Positions 6,729 to 14,079 are shown, numbered from the stretch's first letter. The stretch: DNA of 14,103 bases from JAZQNC01 sp045536155 (GCA_045536155.1 JAZSMZ010000084.1:1-14103), one strand, 5' to 3'. Notes: a model not told the origin generated them from the sequence alone. Made by a program: numbers and translations.

Positions 6729-7781
6729 TTATTTTTCTTCATTAACTTTAACCAAAACCTTGATGTCTGATTTGTGCATCTCACGGTGGTTTTCAAAATA
6801 GTTTACAACCTCATCAAAATTGAGCTCACGAGTAACCATAGGATCAAGATCAAGACCGGATTCGGTTATGTATTTGATGATGGGAGGAATGATTCCCATT
6901 TCACCCATTATTCCGCGCATTGTTGCGGCTTTGGTAACTAAACGGTTGATGATGAGTCCGTCAATTTCGGTTTCATAGAAGCCGATGAGCGCAATAAATC
7001 CGCGTTGTTTTACTATATCAATAGCCTGCTGTAATGTAGAGGGTGCACCCGATGTTTCAACAACAAAGTCAACGCCCTTGCCGTTAGTTATCTCGTTGAT
7101 GCGTTCGATATCGTTTTCTCGTCTGATGTTAATTACATCAGTGGCGCCGAGTTTTTTTGCTATTTCAAGCTTGACGTCGGTTCGACCGATGCAGATAACC
7201 TTTTTTGCTCCCATCTGCCTTGCAAGAGCAACTGCAGACATACCGATAGGACCTGTGCCTATAACAGCGACTGTAGTTTCGTTGTTAATCGGATATTTTG
7301 TCATTCCGCCGTAAGCTACAGTAAGAGGCTCAATCATAGCACCCTTCTTGTAGCTGATTTCGTCGGGCAGATGATACAGGTGCATTTCGGGAACTACAAT
7401 ATAGTCGGCATAAGCGCCGTCCCAGCAGTTGATCGTACCAACCGAACGGTTATTTTCGCAGTTTTCGTAATCACCGCGCTGGCAGGCGGGACAGGTACGG
7501 CATACAAAGCCATTATCTGATACGACTCTGTCACCCGGCTTGAATTTGGTAACTGCAGAACCGACTTTTTCAACATAACCGGACCATTCGTGGCCGATGC
7601 GAACGGGATACTTTATAAGTCCGTCGCGAACAAAGTTGGTCTCACCGGTGTAAATGGCCAGATCAGTGCCGCAGATGCCAACGTACACAACTTTACACAG
7701 TATTTCGTCGGGCAAAAGTTCCGGAGTTTCGATCTCCTGGAGGCGGATATCGTTTTGACTTACAACAGAAATTGCTTTCAT
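6729..7781 (-). CDS. Zinc-dependent medium-chain alcohol/polyol dehydrogenase
   Basis: This 350-residue protein is of the MDR superfamily, sorbitol/butanediol/threonine-dehydrogenase branch. It has catalytic zinc ligands in CGICGTD and GHEWSG with a following Glu in MIEPLTVA, a complete structural-zinc cluster (CRTCPACQRGDYENC) and the NAD-binding GTGPIGMSA. It therefore oxidises a secondary alcohol or reduces a ketone or aldehyde with NAD(H). In this operon 2,3-butanediol/acetoin, a deoxy-polyol or ethanol/acetaldehyde are candidates; the fold is closer to polyol and butanediol enzymes than to classical ethanol dehydrogenases. The start is the ATG at 7781 (MKAISVV), with TGAGG 7 nt upstream overlapping the stop of the preceding gene. 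The upstream TTG at 7793 belongs to that SD region. Substrate not assignable. Confidence 0.92.
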   Translation of the reverse strand: MKAISVVSQNDIRLQEIETPELLPDEILCKVVYVGICGTDLAIYTGETNFVRDGLIKYPVRIGHEWSGYVEKVGSAVTKFKPGDRVVSDNGFVCRTCPACQRGDYENCENNRSVGTINCWDGAYADYIVVPEMHLYHLPDEISYKKGAMIEPLTVAYGGMTKYPINNETTVAVIGTGPIGMSAVALARQMGAKKVICIGRTDVKLEIAKKLGATDVINIRRENDIERINEITNGKGVDFVVETSGAPSTLQQAIDIVKQRGFIALIGFYETEIDGLIINRLVTKAATMRGIMGEMGIIPPIIKYITESGLDLDPMVTRELNFDEVVNYFENHREMHKSDIKVLVKVNEEK

Positions 7782-7789
7782 TTGATACC

Positions 7790-8374
7790 TCAATCTGATT
7801 CATATTTCAATGAATCGTTGTAAATAATTTTATTTAAATCTATTTGATTTACACATAGTGTTGGTGTGGGGTTTTGATCGTATGGCAGGAGATTATATGA
7901 ATACGTAGCAGTATCCAGCCAACGGTCAAATTTATAACCTGTATTTCGTGAATAACCTTCGAGCACAAATCCGTATTTGTCATGAAATATCTGGCTATTT
8001 TCATTTGGTAGAGCTACTACTGCATACGCAGTATGATAATTCATTTCTTTTAAGGCTGCGATGAGAATATCATAAAGTCTCTTGCCGATTCCCCGCCGTT
8101 GTGACAGCGGAGATACGTAAACCGAAAGCTCACAGTCAAATCGGTATGCAGCGCGCTCGCGGTATGCGTGAGCGTAGGCATAGGCGATAATCTTCCCGGC
8201 GTCCTCGGCAACGATATATGGAAAATTTGAAACAAGCGATTCTACCCTGTGTCTGAAATCGTCATGAGTAGGCACTTCAATTTCAAACGTGACGGTGGTG
8301 TTCGCGATAAACGGAGTGTAGATGTCGAGTATTGCATTCGAATCATCCACGGTTGCACTTCTGAATTTTAACAT
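7790..8374 (-). CDS. GNAT N-acetyltransferase (phosphinothricin acetyltransferase-like)
   Basis: This 194-residue acetyl-CoA-dependent N-acetyltransferase resembles the Pat/YncA (MnaT) group that acetylates phosphinothricin, methionine sulfoximine or methionine sulfone. Signs are the N-terminal RSATVDDSNAILDIYTPFI, VTFE near residue 30, the acetyl-CoA loop QRRGIGKRL, and the C-terminal YGFVLEGYSRNTGYKFDRWLD. About 28 residues (YDQNPTPT to the end) extend beyond the usual family end, are encoded by AT-rich DNA and run up to the next gene's SD. The ATG is 3 bp after the kinase stop, with no good SD, so it probably depends on coupled translation. Its place in a sugar/aldehyde operon is unexpected. 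It could detoxify an amine-containing analogue or be a passenger. Confidence 0.88.
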   Translation of the reverse strand: MLKFRSATVDDSNAILDIYTPFIANTTVTFEIEVPTHDDFRHRVESLVSNFPYIVAEDAGKIIAYAYAHAYRERAAYRFDCELSVYVSPLSQRRGIGKRLYDILIAALKEMNYHTAYAVVALPNENSQIFHDKYGFVLEGYSRNTGYKFDRWLDTATYSYNLLPYDQNPTPTLCVNQIDLNKIIYNDSLKYESD

Positions 8375-8377
8375 GAT

Positions 8378-9319
8378 TTACAGGTCAATATTGTAATATT
8401 TTTTGAGCAATTCTTTGGTTTCACAGCGTTCGGGCATTGCATCGGACGAGCCCTTCCTTGTGACTGCTATGGAAGAAACGCAGTTTGCAAATTTAATTGC
8501 ACTCAGAATATCAAGCCCTTCACCTAAAGCAACACATAAGGCACCGTTGAAGGCATCGCCGGCACCTGTTGTATCAACAGCTTTGAGATCAGTTGTCGGA
8601 ACAATATACTGCTCGCTTTTCGAAACAAAAGCCGCACCTCGTTTGCCTAAGGTGATGATTACATTTTCAACGCCCAGTTCAAGCAGCTTTTTGCCCGCTC
8701 TGAAAGCATCCTCATCAGTATCAACTGTAATTCCCGAGAAGAATTCGGCTTCGCTTTCGTTGGGAGTAAAATAGTCAACGCCCAAAAACATTCCACATGG
8801 TACATCCTTCGCCGGGGCGGGATTGAAAACAACTATTTTGCCGTGTTTCTTTGCTAATTCGATTGCGCGCTTTGCGGCATCTAAATTGACTTCCAGCTGC
8901 ATTAGCACAACGTCTGATGTTACAATTTCGTACTCGGCTTTATCTACATCGTCAGGAGTAAGATCGAAATTCGCTCCAGGAACTACGATTATACGGTTCT
9001 GACCACTTTCTGCATGTACTTCAATTACGGCAGAGCCTGTTTCGGTTGTGTCCGATACAAAAAAATAATCGGTTGTCATACCTTCATTTTTGTAGTGGTT
9101 ATATCCGATATCAGCAAGATTGTCTCGTCCGACTTTTGTAACCATCACAACCTCACCGCCGCTACGCGATGCTGCAGTTGCGGCATTGGAACCTTTGCCG
9201 CCGGGTCCCATCTTCAGTTGGTGTCCAATAATGCTCTCGCCGTCACGCGGGAATTGCGGCGTGTAGAAAGCAAGGTCTGCAATGAAGCTGCCAACAACGG
9301 TAATTTTGCTTTTTTTCAT
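8378..9319 (-). CDS. PfkB-family sugar kinase, ribokinase/deoxyribokinase-like
   Basis: This 313-residue ribokinase-family protein has the N-terminal sugar-binding GSFIADL, the GPGGKGSNAA motif (38-47), and the C-terminal DTTGAGDAFNG with catalytic base Asp255. NPAP and TPNESEAE are also typical. In E. coli ribokinase the N-terminal motif reads GSINAD; here the Asn is Ile13. As I recall the Salmonella deoxyribokinase DeoK, it has GSNMVDL with Met at that site and a similar YT..P..GE context. Loss of a polar residue there fits a sugar lacking the 2-hydroxyl, and deoC two genes upstream supports 2-deoxyribose to deoxyribose-5-phosphate. The start is the ATG at 9319 with TGAGGA 6-7 nt upstream; the TTG at 9331 lies in the SD. 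Kinase family certain; deoxyribose preference probable. Confidence 0.93.
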   Translation of the reverse strand: MKKSKITVVGSFIADLAFYTPQFPRDGESIIGHQLKMGPGGKGSNAATAASRSGGEVVMVTKVGRDNLADIGYNHYKNEGMTTDYFFVSDTTETGSAVIEVHAESGQNRIIVVPGANFDLTPDDVDKAEYEIVTSDVVLMQLEVNLDAAKRAIELAKKHGKIVVFNPAPAKDVPCGMFLGVDYFTPNESEAEFFSGITVDTDEDAFRAGKKLLELGVENVIITLGKRGAAFVSKSEQYIVPTTDLKAVDTTGAGDAFNGALCVALGEGLDILSAIKFANCVSSIAVTRKGSSDAMPERCETKELLKKYYNIDL

Positions 9320-9327
9320 GGTTATCC

Positions 9328-10257
9328 TCAATTTATGGATATAACAATGTCAAAGCAGACACTCTTCCCTGTTTCAATAAAGCTCTGAATACCTCTCTTT
9401 GCGGCTTCCTGCGGTGCATCATATGGTATGGAGGCGATTTCCGGAGCAACATTATACATGCCCTTGAAATGGCCGTTGTTCATCCAAACTCCGATGTAAG
9501 GCAGGATTTTGGAATCGTAAGTAAGAGTAAGAGCTGATTTATCGGGATAAATGTAGCTTAATTTGCCTTCAGGCGCCGGATTTGTAAAATAAAGCTTATA
9601 TGCATCGCCATTTTCGGAATATGTATTCGAGCGAAGCATATCAGTTGAATATTTCAGCTTGTCCCATCTTTTTCCGTAGCGTGAGAAATCGTCAAACATG
9701 ACCTCTACATCGTCACCCTCGCTGTATGAGGTGACTACCTGTCCACCTTCGACAGCAGCTATCATAATATGTGCAGCCCAAAGGTAGTCAAAAGGTATGG
9801 AAGAGGTGTCATTGTTTTTGATATCGTATGACAGTTTTATGTATCCATCATCAGTTAAGGAAACGGTTTTCAAATATCTATAGGAAAGACGTTGAGATGT
9901 AAATGACATTACAAGTGAATCGTCCTTAATTGCATAGACAAACGGTGAGCGGCAAACTTCGCCGTGGTCAATGTAGTCTATACCGCTTCTGGGTCCAAAA
10001 TCGGGTGTGTATGGGTCAATTGTCGGGAACATATCGTCAAAGGCGGAGCATTCCCCGTCAATGTAGCTTGAATAAAGACCGATCGGACGGTATGTCTCAC
10101 CATCAGCTTGGCAAAGAAGCTCTCTTTTGCCTATTTTATCGTAAAGCGAAGCCATCTTTGCACCGTTGTAAGGGAGAAATGTTGCCATCAAAATGTCGCT
10201 TTCAACAATTACCGCCAACAGGTCTTTATAACGGCCCTCGTATATGGCTTTATTCAT
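9328..10257 (-). CDS. Aldose 1-epimerase (mutarotase)-like protein
   Basis: This 309-residue protein has the galactose-mutarotase fold, interconverting alpha and beta anomers of free sugars. Recognisable elements are the N-terminal FLPYNGAKMASLYDK, an active-site-like His in IDHGEVCRSP, a second His in DYLWAAHIMI, and WMNNGHFKGMYNVAPE near the C-terminus, typical of the aldose-epimerase-like group found beside sugar kinases and aldolases. It overlaps deoC by 4 bp (ATGA) and ends 8 bp before the kinase start, so the three are one translational block. A mutarotase is sensible ahead of a deoxyribokinase because the enzyme uses one ring anomer. Family membership is from motif pattern only, and the sugar is inferred from context. 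Confidence 0.82.
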   Translation of the reverse strand: MNKAIYEGRYKDLLAVIVESDILMATFLPYNGAKMASLYDKIGKRELLCQADGETYRPIGLYSSYIDGECSAFDDMFPTIDPYTPDFGPRSGIDYIDHGEVCRSPFVYAIKDDSLVMSFTSQRLSYRYLKTVSLTDDGYIKLSYDIKNNDTSSIPFDYLWAAHIMIAAVEGGQVVTSYSEGDDVEVMFDDFSRYGKRWDKLKYSTDMLRSNTYSENGDAYKLYFTNPAPEGKLSYIYPDKSALTLTYDSKILPYIGVWMNNGHFKGMYNVAPEIASIPYDAPQEAAKRGIQSFIETGKSVCFDIVISIN

Positions 10258-10916
10258 TTTGCATTGTTCCAGCCTTCGATTATAGCTGCACCAGAGGAGG
10301 TTCCGAGTCTTGAAGCGCCTGCATCGATAAGCGCTTTTGCCTGTTCATATGTACGGATTCCTGAAGATGCTTTAACTAAAACTCCCTCGCCGACCGATTC
10401 CTTCATAAGCTTGATATCATCGACTGTAGCAACGCCTTCATTGAATCCCGTGCATGTCTTAACAAAATGTGCGCCTGCCTCTGTTGCGAGCTTGCAAGCG
10501 ATAACCTTTTCTTCGTTGGAAAGGTAGAATGTTTCTATAATTACCTTAACAGTGCGACCTTTTGCTGCTTTTACAACAGCTTCGATGTCGTTCTTTACAT
10601 ATTCGTAGCGCTTATCGTGGAGCGCGCCGACGTTGATAACCATATCAAATTCCTGGCATCCGTCGTTATAAGCTTGTTCGGTTTCTGCAGCTTTAATTGC
10701 GGTTGTGTTTTGTCCGAGAGGAAATCCTATAACTGTGCATACCTCAATATCGGTACCTTCGAGAAGACGACGCGCAAGGGCGACGTTGCAGGGATTGATA
10801 CAGACAGAAGCGGAATTCATAGCAATGGCTTCATCGCAAAGTTTTTTAATTTCCTTTTCACCCGCAAAGGGTTTAAGGATTGTGTGGTCAATATACTTAT
10901 TAATATTTTCTATCAT
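10254..10916 (-). CDS. deoC: Deoxyribose-phosphate aldolase DeoC
   Basis: This 220-residue class I aldolase cleaves 2-deoxyribose-5-phosphate to glyceraldehyde-3-phosphate and acetaldehyde. All landmarks are present: N-terminal IDHTILKPF, VCTVIGFPLG, the active-site Asp in EFDMVINVGAL, the Schiff-base Lys in HFVKTCTGF, and the proton-relay Lys in VLVKASSGIRT. The length is standard. The ATG at 10916 has GAAAGGA 10 nt upstream and lies 35 bp after the metallo-hydrolase. The usual deo partners for nucleoside salvage (thymidine or purine nucleoside phosphorylase, phosphopentomutase) are absent from the window. A mutarotase and a ribokinase-type kinase follow instead, so free deoxyribose rather than deoxynucleosides seems the input. 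This is the strongest functional anchor of the operon. Confidence 0.97.
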   Translation of the reverse strand: MIENINKYIDHTILKPFAGEKEIKKLCDEAIAMNSASVCINPCNVALARRLLEGTDIEVCTVIGFPLGQNTTAIKAAETEQAYNDGCQEFDMVINVGALHDKRYEYVKNDIEAVVKAAKGRTVKVIIETFYLSNEEKVIACKLATEAGAHFVKTCTGFNEGVATVDDIKLMKESVGEGVLVKASSGIRTYEQAKALIDAGASRLGTSSGAAIIEGWNNAK

Positions 10917-10951
10917 GGTTATTTAGTCCTTTCAAAATGCATACTGCTTTT

Positions 10952-11716
10952 TTAAATAATAATTCCTTCACCCGGACGCATGAGCATATATTTTTGATCG
11001 GGGGCTATATCTGCCATAGCGGACATAAATTTGCCGGGATCACCGCCGTGCTGGGCGAACATACCGTAGTGATAAGGTAAAGTGAGCGACGGCTTAACAA
11101 GCGCGCTGTATTTTGCACCCTCAATTTCATTAAGGTTACCGTAAGCACCGTTGATCGGAACAGCCATAACGTCGATATCGCGCTGTGCTATGTCAGCAAT
11201 CATTTCAGGGCGGTAAGATGTATCGCCTGCAATGTACATAGTCTTCCCTTCAATGGTGAGTATAAGACCTACAGCGTTGGGTGCAGCTGTGCCGTGGTCG
11301 CAGAAGGTAGCCTCAATCATTACCGATCCGCTTGTGTAGCATCCGCCGCGTTCAATGAGCTTAACTCTATCACCTACAACGCCGAATGCTTTGAGCTTTT
11401 CAACGGATTCAGCATTAACAAAGAGCTCGGGAGAACCGTAAGAAAACATAAATGGTACAGAGTCGATATCAAGGTGATCTTCATGCTCGTGAGTGCAGAT
11501 GATCGTATCAAATACAAGATCGGTAGCATCAAGAATGTATGGCATCAAGCGCTTGAATCCAACAAGTCGGTTACAACTGTCGGAAAGATACAGGTCAATT
11601 GCGATGAGCTGGTTATCGGGAGTTTTGATTATATACCCTGCCTGACCAACCGAAAACAGACCGAAGCTTCCCTTGGGGATGTGACGAGACAGGATATCAT
11701 TTGCGAGAGTAAGCAT
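10952..11716 (-). CDS. UlaG-like metallo-beta-lactamase-fold hydrolase
   Basis: This 254-residue metallo-beta-lactamase-fold protein most resembles the L-ascorbate-6-phosphate lactonase (UlaG) group. Motifs: VGQAGYIIKTPD near the N-terminus, THEHEDH (75-81) with His76, His78, Asp80 and His81, CDHGTAAP with His141, AGDTSY with Asp165, and LPYHYG with His216, so a full set of metal ligands is present. No signal peptide, hence cytosolic. The start has GAAAGGA 9 nt upstream. Between an SDR and DeoC, a plausible role is hydrolysis of a sugar lactone or phosphorylated lactone. Many UlaG-like proteins are uncharacterised, so only the hydrolase fold is secure. Confidence 0.9.
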   Translation of the reverse strand: MLTLANDILSRHIPKGSFGLFSVGQAGYIIKTPDNQLIAIDLYLSDSCNRLVGFKRLMPYILDATDLVFDTIICTHEHEDHLDIDSVPFMFSYGSPELFVNAESVEKLKAFGVVGDRVKLIERGGCYTSGSVMIEATFCDHGTAAPNAVGLILTIEGKTMYIAGDTSYRPEMIADIAQRDIDVMAVPINGAYGNLNEIEGAKYSALVKPSLTLPYHYGMFAQHGGDPGKFMSAMADIAPDQKYMLMRPGEGIII

Positions 11717-11750
11717 GGCAATTTATCCTTTCTTGTTTGATAAATATTAT

Positions 11751-12539
11751 TTAAAAATCACGAGCAAAACCGCAGGTCCAACCACCGTCAACAACATTGA
11801 TAGCGCCTGTTACATAACCTGCGCACTCATCTGCCAAGTAGAGGGCTGCATAAGCGATGTCTTCGGGATCACCGGGGCGATGCTGAGGAATGTTGACCAT
11901 CATCTTTTCTGCCATTTCGGGGTTTCCGTAGAAGAGGGCCTTGGTACCGTCCATCATAATGGAACCGGGGCAGATGCAGTTGACGCGCACTCCGTCGGGA
12001 GCAAGTTCAATAGCCATTGCCTTGGTAAGGTTTACAACTGCGGCTTTTGCGGCAGCAAAAGCACACTGGTTACGAAGCGGAACAACACCAACAACAGAAC
12101 TGATATTTACGATATTACCGCCTTTTTTCTGCTTCAGATAAGGAATGAATGCGCGGGAAACATTGAATACGCCGTCAAGGTCAACGGTGCTGATCCAATC
12201 CCATTTTTCGGGAGAGAACTTGTCAACCGGAAAACGGTCATTAGGACCGACGTTAACGCCTGCATTGTTAATAAGTACATCGATACCGTCAAATTCATCA
12301 GCGATTATTTCAGCTACTGCACCCATACCGTCACGGTCGGTAACGTTAAGAACAAAAGGCTTTGCAGTGTAGCCTTGTGCGCAAAGCTCATCGGCCAATT
12401 TCTTGCATCCTTCTTCGTTAATATCGCAAACAGCAACCTTTGCACCGTTGGCTGCAAATACGCGGCACATGCCTGCTCCGATGCCGCCCGCAGCACCTGT
12501 AATTACGACTGTGCGTCCACTGTAATCGGCTCTTATCAT
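11751..12539 (-). CDS. SDR-family oxidoreductase with Phe at the catalytic Tyr position
   Basis: First gene of the operon, 262 residues, a classical short-chain dehydrogenase by length and fold: the TGAAGGIG nucleotide loop, Asp in VCDIN after beta-2 (favours NAD), NNAGVN, the conserved Asn in GVFNVSRA, and the active-site Ser148 in NISSVVG. Where the YxxxK motif should be, the sequence reads CAFAAAKAA: Lys165 remains but the Tyr is Phe161 (codon TTT at 12059-12057). The C-terminus (VVDGGWTCGFARDF) is intact, so the gene is not decayed. It might oxidise a deoxy sugar or acid, but loss of the Tyr hydroxyl would cripple normal SDR chemistry, so it may be altered or non-catalytic. The ATG has GAAAGGA 10 nt upstream. 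Confidence 0.92.
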   Translation of the reverse strand: MIRADYSGRTVVITGAAGGIGAGMCRVFAANGAKVAVCDINEEGCKKLADELCAQGYTAKPFVLNVTDRDGMGAVAEIIADEFDGIDVLINNAGVNVGPNDRFPVDKFSPEKWDWISTVDLDGVFNVSRAFIPYLKQKKGGNIVNISSVVGVVPLRNQCAFAAAKAAVVNLTKAMAIELAPDGVRVNCICPGSIMMDGTKALFYGNPEMAEKMMVNIPQHRPGDPEDIAYAALYLADECAGYVTGAINVVDGGWTCGFARDF

Positions 12540-12593
12540 AATATATAATTCCTTTCAAAAAAAGTAGTTTACATTACTATTTCTATTATAATA

Positions 12594-12622
12594 ATTATAG
12601 TCCAATTAGATATGTTTGTCAA
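12594..12622 (-). promoter_or_regulatory. Consensus sigma-A promoter of the operon
   Basis: On the minus strand TTGACA (12622-12617), exactly 17 bp, then TATAAT (12599-12594), the full housekeeping consensus in both boxes. Transcription should begin near 12587, giving a leader of about 48 nt before the SDR ATG. No leader hairpin or riboswitch is apparent. Such a perfect promoter on a catabolic operon implies strong output unless repressed. Confidence 0.93.
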
Positions 12623-12625
12623 GCA

Positions 12626-12647
12626 TTTAACAATATGTTAAACATAT
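12626..12647. promoter_or_regulatory. Overlapping inverted repeats, probable regulator binding site
   Basis: Two perfect dyads share a half-site: TTTAACA-ATA-TGTTAAA (12626-12642) and ATATGTT-A-AACATAT (12633-12647). They end 4 bp upstream of the -35 box of the operon promoter, between the divergent genes. The position suits an activator contacting RNA polymerase, or a repressor. The regulator is not encoded in the window. The AT-rich context makes some symmetry likely by chance, hence moderate confidence. Confidence 0.55.
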
Positions 12648-12721
12648 ATATTAAATAAAATTTACTTTAATACGGTAATATTTTAAAGCTTATGTAAATA
12701 TGATTATTATATTACATTTAA

Positions 12722-12726
12722 GGGGG
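12722..12726 (+). promoter_or_regulatory. Ribosome binding site of the sleL-like gene
   Basis: Five consecutive G bases (AAGGGGG context) lie 8 nt before the ATG at 12735, fixing that start. I could not identify a convincing promoter for this gene in the 195-bp divergent region; a sporulation-sigma promoter would be expected for this family but no clear match was seen. Confidence 0.7.
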
Positions 12727-12734
12727 CGTTTTTA

Positions 12735-14012
12735 ATGGAGATTTACGTTGTAAAACAGGGTGATTCATTATACTCAATCGGTCAGAGATATGGGCTGTCT
12801 GTATCGCAGCTGACGGCATTTAACCTGCTAACGAGTAATGACCTTGTTGCAGGGCAGACAATTTGTATTCCGTCATATGAAACAGTTCATACAGTACGTG
12901 CAGGCGATACGCTCTTGTCAATCGCAAACGAGTATGGTATAACGCTGAATCAGCTATGGCGAAATAATCAGATTCTCGGCGGTAAAGACAGAATTTATGA
13001 GGGCCAGACTTTGGTTATTGCATACACCGATATGCCATCATTGCCTTTTGCATCAAATGGGTATACATATCCGTATATCGATCGCGACCTTCTTCGGGCT
13101 ACACTTCCCTATCTTACATACATGACTGTATTTACTTATGGTTTTACAGAGGATGCTGATCTGATAATTCCCGATGACGATGAAGTTGTAAAAGTAGCGC
13201 AGGAGTACGGAACAGCTCCAATAATGCTTTTGTCAACACTTGGCGAAAACGGCATGTTTTCAAACGTGCTTTCAAACGTCCTTTTGCAGTCGGATGAAAA
13301 GCAGAATAAGTTGATCGACAATATCATCAACGTTATGAGCGAAAAAGGATATCAGGGTCTTGATATTGACTTTGAATATATCTACCCTTCCGACAAAGAG
13401 GCATACGTGAACTTTGTATCACTTGCTCGTGAGCGACTTAATGCACTTGGATATTTCGTTGTCGTTGCATTGGCTCCCAAGACATCTGATAATCAGATGG
13501 GACTGTTGTATGAAGGACATGACTACGCGGCTCTTGGAGAAGCTGCTGACTACGTTTTGATCATGACGTATGAATGGGGATACACCTACGGTCCGCCTCT
13601 CCCAGTTGCACCCATCGATAAAGTTGAAGAGGTAGTTAAATATGCGGTCAGCAGGATCTCATCCGAAAAGATTTTTATGGGACTGCCAAACTACGGATAT
13701 GTATGGAGATTGCCCTTTGTAGAGGGTGAATCCAAGGCAGACAGCTTGTCAAACGTCGGTGCGGTAGCGCTTGCGCGCGAGGTCGGCGCGGAAATAATGT
13801 TTGATAACATGGCGAAAACGCCTTACTTTACATTTTACCGTGACGGTTTTGAAAATATATGCTATTTTGAGGACGCGCGCAGCATTGAAGCAAAATTGGA
13901 TCTTATACGAAGATATTCGCTCATGGGAGGATCATGGTGGAATATTATGAGGTTCTTTCCTCAAAACTGGGTGGTGCTTAACTCCGAATTTGACATTGAT
14001 AGTATTAACTAA
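12735..14012 (+). CDS. LysM-LysM-GH18 spore cortex-lytic glycosidase (SleL/YaaH-like)
   Basis: This 425-residue protein has two N-terminal LysM peptidoglycan-binding modules (about 2-46 and 51-96; YVVKQGDSLYSIGQRYG and HTVRAGDTLLSIANEYG) followed by a glycoside-hydrolase-18 barrel (about 105-415). The catalytic motif GLDIDFEY carries Asp210, Asp212 and Glu214, the last being the expected acid. The late motif MGGSWWNIM fits the barrel end. There is no signal peptide, as in SleL/YaaH, which are made in the mother cell and deposited on the spore. Those enzymes act as N-acetylglucosaminidases on muramic-lactam cortex peptidoglycan during germination. It is divergent from, and not part of, the metabolic operon. 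Family call firm; role as a germination enzyme inferred from architecture. Confidence 0.93.
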   Translation: MEIYVVKQGDSLYSIGQRYGLSVSQLTAFNLLTSNDLVAGQTICIPSYETVHTVRAGDTLLSIANEYGITLNQLWRNNQILGGKDRIYEGQTLVIAYTDMPSLPFASNGYTYPYIDRDLLRATLPYLTYMTVFTYGFTEDADLIIPDDDEVVKVAQEYGTAPIMLLSTLGENGMFSNVLSNVLLQSDEKQNKLIDNIINVMSEKGYQGLDIDFEYIYPSDKEAYVNFVSLARERLNALGYFVVVALAPKTSDNQMGLLYEGHDYAALGEAADYVLIMTYEWGYTYGPPLPVAPIDKVEEVVKYAVSRISSEKIFMGLPNYGYVWRLPFVEGESKADSLSNVGAVALAREVGAEIMFDNMAKTPYFTFYRDGFENICYFEDARSIEAKLDLIRRYSLMGGSWWNIMRFFPQNWVVLNSEFDIDSIN

Positions 14013-14020
14013 ATATAAAA

Positions 14021-14046
14021 AACAGCACAGAGTTTTCTCTGTTGTT
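14021..14046. terminator. Probable terminator hairpin after the sleL-like gene
   Basis: AACA-(GC bulge)-ACAGAG, loop TTTT, CTCTGT-TGTT forms a 4+6 bp stem starting 9 bp after the stop codon. Read on the minus strand it is followed by a run of T (TGTTTTTTATATTT), an intrinsic terminator pattern for a convergent gene to the right. On the plus strand the tail (TTGTTCTTA) is only moderately U-rich. It probably works for one or both directions. Confidence 0.55.
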
Positions 14047-14079
14047 CTTAATGGAGAAATTTAAGTCACAGGAAATCGG

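Noticed and set aside
9319..9331. Upstream TTG starts for the kinase (9331), alcohol dehydrogenase (7793), aldehyde dehydrogenase (6728) and ligase beta (5352)
   Set aside because: The first three TTGs are part of, or adjacent to, the Shine-Dalgarno sequence of the downstream ATG, and for the ligase the ATG at 5343 aligns with the family N-terminus.
5343..10916. Bacterial microcompartment for deoxyribose or aldehyde metabolism (deoC plus acylating aldehyde dehydrogenase)
   Set aside because: No shell-protein gene is present and the dehydrogenase N-terminus is ordinary for its family, with no added encapsulation-type peptide.
12648..12734. Sigma-E or sigma-G promoter for the sleL-like gene, and a 7-bp repeat GTAATAT/ATATTAC at 12675 and 12709
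   Set aside because: Very AT-rich DNA offers several weak matches, none convincing; the repeat is short and widely spaced.
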